DNA from: Candidatus Latescibacterota bacterium
Lineage (GTDB): Bacteria; Latescibacterota; UBA2968; UBA8231
Assembly: GCA_020852055.1 (NCBI GenBank)
Contig: JADZBP010000206.1
Location: forward strand, 1-64,000
DNA length: 64,000 nucleotides
Direction of reading: 5' to 3'
Positions 63,373 to 64,000 of this stretch are shown piece by piece. The position numbers and the translations under genes are program-made. The first letter of the stretch is position 1. Every line of letters begins with the position of its first letter. The notes under the pieces were generated by a model. That model was not told the origin of the DNA. It saw only the letters and a program-made list of their open reading frames with translations, and searched no databases.

Positions 63373-63812
63373 GCGGTCCCAGCCTCCGCAAAACGCGCCC
63401 CGCACCGCGAGCAGAAGTGGTCGGCCGGCTGCCGCTGGGCACCACAGGAAGAACAGTGGGACTTGTCTTTTTGGCGCAGCGCCCGGATGTCTTTCTCGAC
63501 CCGCGCGGCCAATCCTCCGCCAGTCTGGCCGGCGCTGCCCTTGAGCAGATCCAACTGGTGGAGCACCGCCATGGCCTCGGCCTCGAACTGCCGGCGGAAA
63601 TGCTGGTACTCACCCTCGGGCAGTTTGCCCATGGCCTGGTCGAACTCGATTTCCTTGATGGCCGCCAGCAATTGTTCGCGGCGCTCGATCAGGCGCTGGT
63701 GCTCGCCTTCCCGCAACCCGAAAGGGGTGGCTGCCCCCACCAGGGGGTAGCCGACGTAGAAAACCAGGCTGACCAGCAACAAGAGGCAGAAGATGGGAAC
63801 GAGGAGTTCCAT
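63369..63812 (-). CDS. Zinc-ribbon membrane protein in the ccm operon (CcmI-like position)
   Basis: 147 residues. An N-terminal membrane helix (LLVPIFCLLLLVSLVFYVGYPL) is followed by a helical region (LIERREQLLAAIKEIEFDQAMGKLPEGEYQHFRRQF) that resembles the membrane-proximal part of CcmI, and then a C-terminal zinc ribbon with CSSCGAQ and CSRCGARF. It probably faces the cytoplasm with the ribbon. It is coupled to the next gene by a GTGA overlap and lies 3 bases after the ccmH-like gene. Confidence 0.82.
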   Translation of the reverse strand: MELLVPIFCLLLLVSLVFYVGYPLVGAATPFGLREGEHQRLIERREQLLAAIKEIEFDQAMGKLPEGEYQHFRRQFEAEAMAVLHQLDLLKGSAGQTGGGLAARVEKDIRALRQKDKSHCSSCGAQRQPADHFCSRCGARFAEAGTA

Positions 63813-63815
63813 AGT

Positions 63816-64000
63816 TTACTCGGCGTCGAAGTCTTTCAGTTCCTGCTGGAGCCGCTGGTTGTACTCCTGAGGGCCGGCGGCGGCAGATACGGGCTGCGTT
63901 TGTACCTGATCCTTGCGCCACTTGAGCAGCACCGTCCGCACCAGGAAAACCCCCAGGATCAGCGCGGTGATGGGAGCGATCCAGGCCAGGAGTCGGTAGC
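63816..64000 (-). CDS. CcmH-like cytochrome c biogenesis protein, C-terminal part (5' end outside window)
   Basis: 61 residues can be read from the right edge: a hydrophobic helix LLAWIAPITALILGVFLVRTVLLKW, then a polar tail ending YNQRLQQELKDFDAE and TAA. A C-terminal membrane helix followed by a short charged helix with E/L repeats fits CcmH/CcmL, the thiol reductase that handles apocytochrome c, whose CxxC site would lie outside the window. The assignment is from position and topology, not from a diagnostic motif. Confidence 0.6.
   Translation of the reverse strand, partial: YRLLAWIAPITALILGVFLVRTVLLKWRKDQVQTQPVSAAAGPQEYNQRLQQELKDFDAE

Overview
The window is about 64 kb of a high-GC bacterial chromosome with a Gram-negative cell plan. 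Evidence for that plan includes several lipobox-bearing lipoproteins, a periplasmic YceI protein, System I cytochrome c maturation genes, Si-specific transhydrogenase and GyrA/GyrB. The protein mix (phytanoyl-CoA dioxygenase, several Gfo/Idh/MocA oxidoreductases, DUF3500, GH116, bifunctional-nuclease domains) resembles poorly cultured lineages around the FCB group, such as Latescibacterota-like bacteria. That placement is inference from gene content only; no 16S gene is present.

Region 1 (1-21.8 kb) is accessory metabolism and RNA processing: a radical-SAM C-terminus, a GNAT acetyltransferase, an L-rhamnose mutarotase with a PhyH dioxygenase, two FKBP isomerases, cupins, a PLP-dependent D-cysteine-desulfhydrase-like enzyme, two Gfo/Idh/MocA enzymes, a DUF3500 protein, a GlgE-like GH13 enzyme, a sugar-phosphate isomerase-like TIM barrel, a HAD protein, and both DEAH helicases HrpB and HrpA. 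A family of palindromic intergenic repeats (two full copies, one minimal copy) occurs only here. Region 2 (20.3-29 kb) is a minus-strand run: two sugar ABC permeases with their binding lipoprotein, fumarase C, GH116 glycosidase and transhydrogenase. Region 3 (29-30.6 kb) has YceI, a three-gene tRNA operon (Ser-Ser-Gln) with a near-consensus promoter and its own terminator, and a ribbon-helix-helix protein.

Region 4 (30.9-52.6 kb) is the replication-origin neighbourhood. gyrA, gyrB, a DciA-like gene, recF, dnaN and dnaA run leftward; rpmH, rnpA, yidD, yidC, mnmE, rsmG, a CDP-alcohol phosphatidyltransferase gene, tmk, a C-terminal processing protease gene, rng, rplU, rpmA and sucCD run rightward. 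Transcription therefore diverges from about 38-40 kb. The dnaA-dnaN gap is AT-rich and carries three perfect DnaA boxes plus variants. Two consensus parS sites flank the rsmG start, and a second DnaA-box cluster follows rsmG. parA and parB are not in the window.

Region 5 (52.5-64 kb) has a CPBP protease, a heme-motif gene remnant, two glycosyltransferases, a 0.46 kb structured intergenic region that looks like a regulated noncoding RNA gene divergent from an XRE regulator, a HEAT-repeat lipoprotein, an orphan zinc-finger anti-sigma-like protein, a small lipoprotein, two tandem bifunctional-nuclease/UVR proteins, and a compact cytochrome c maturation operon: ccmH-like (partial), zinc-ribbon protein, carboxypeptidase-regulatory-like protein, ccmA, ccmB, ccmC, ccmD.

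The most unusual features are the modular palindromic repeat family with apparent compensatory pair changes, the candidate ncRNA with C-rich anti-Shine-Dalgarno loops behind an operator-bearing promoter, and the bipartite DnaA-box/parS layout.
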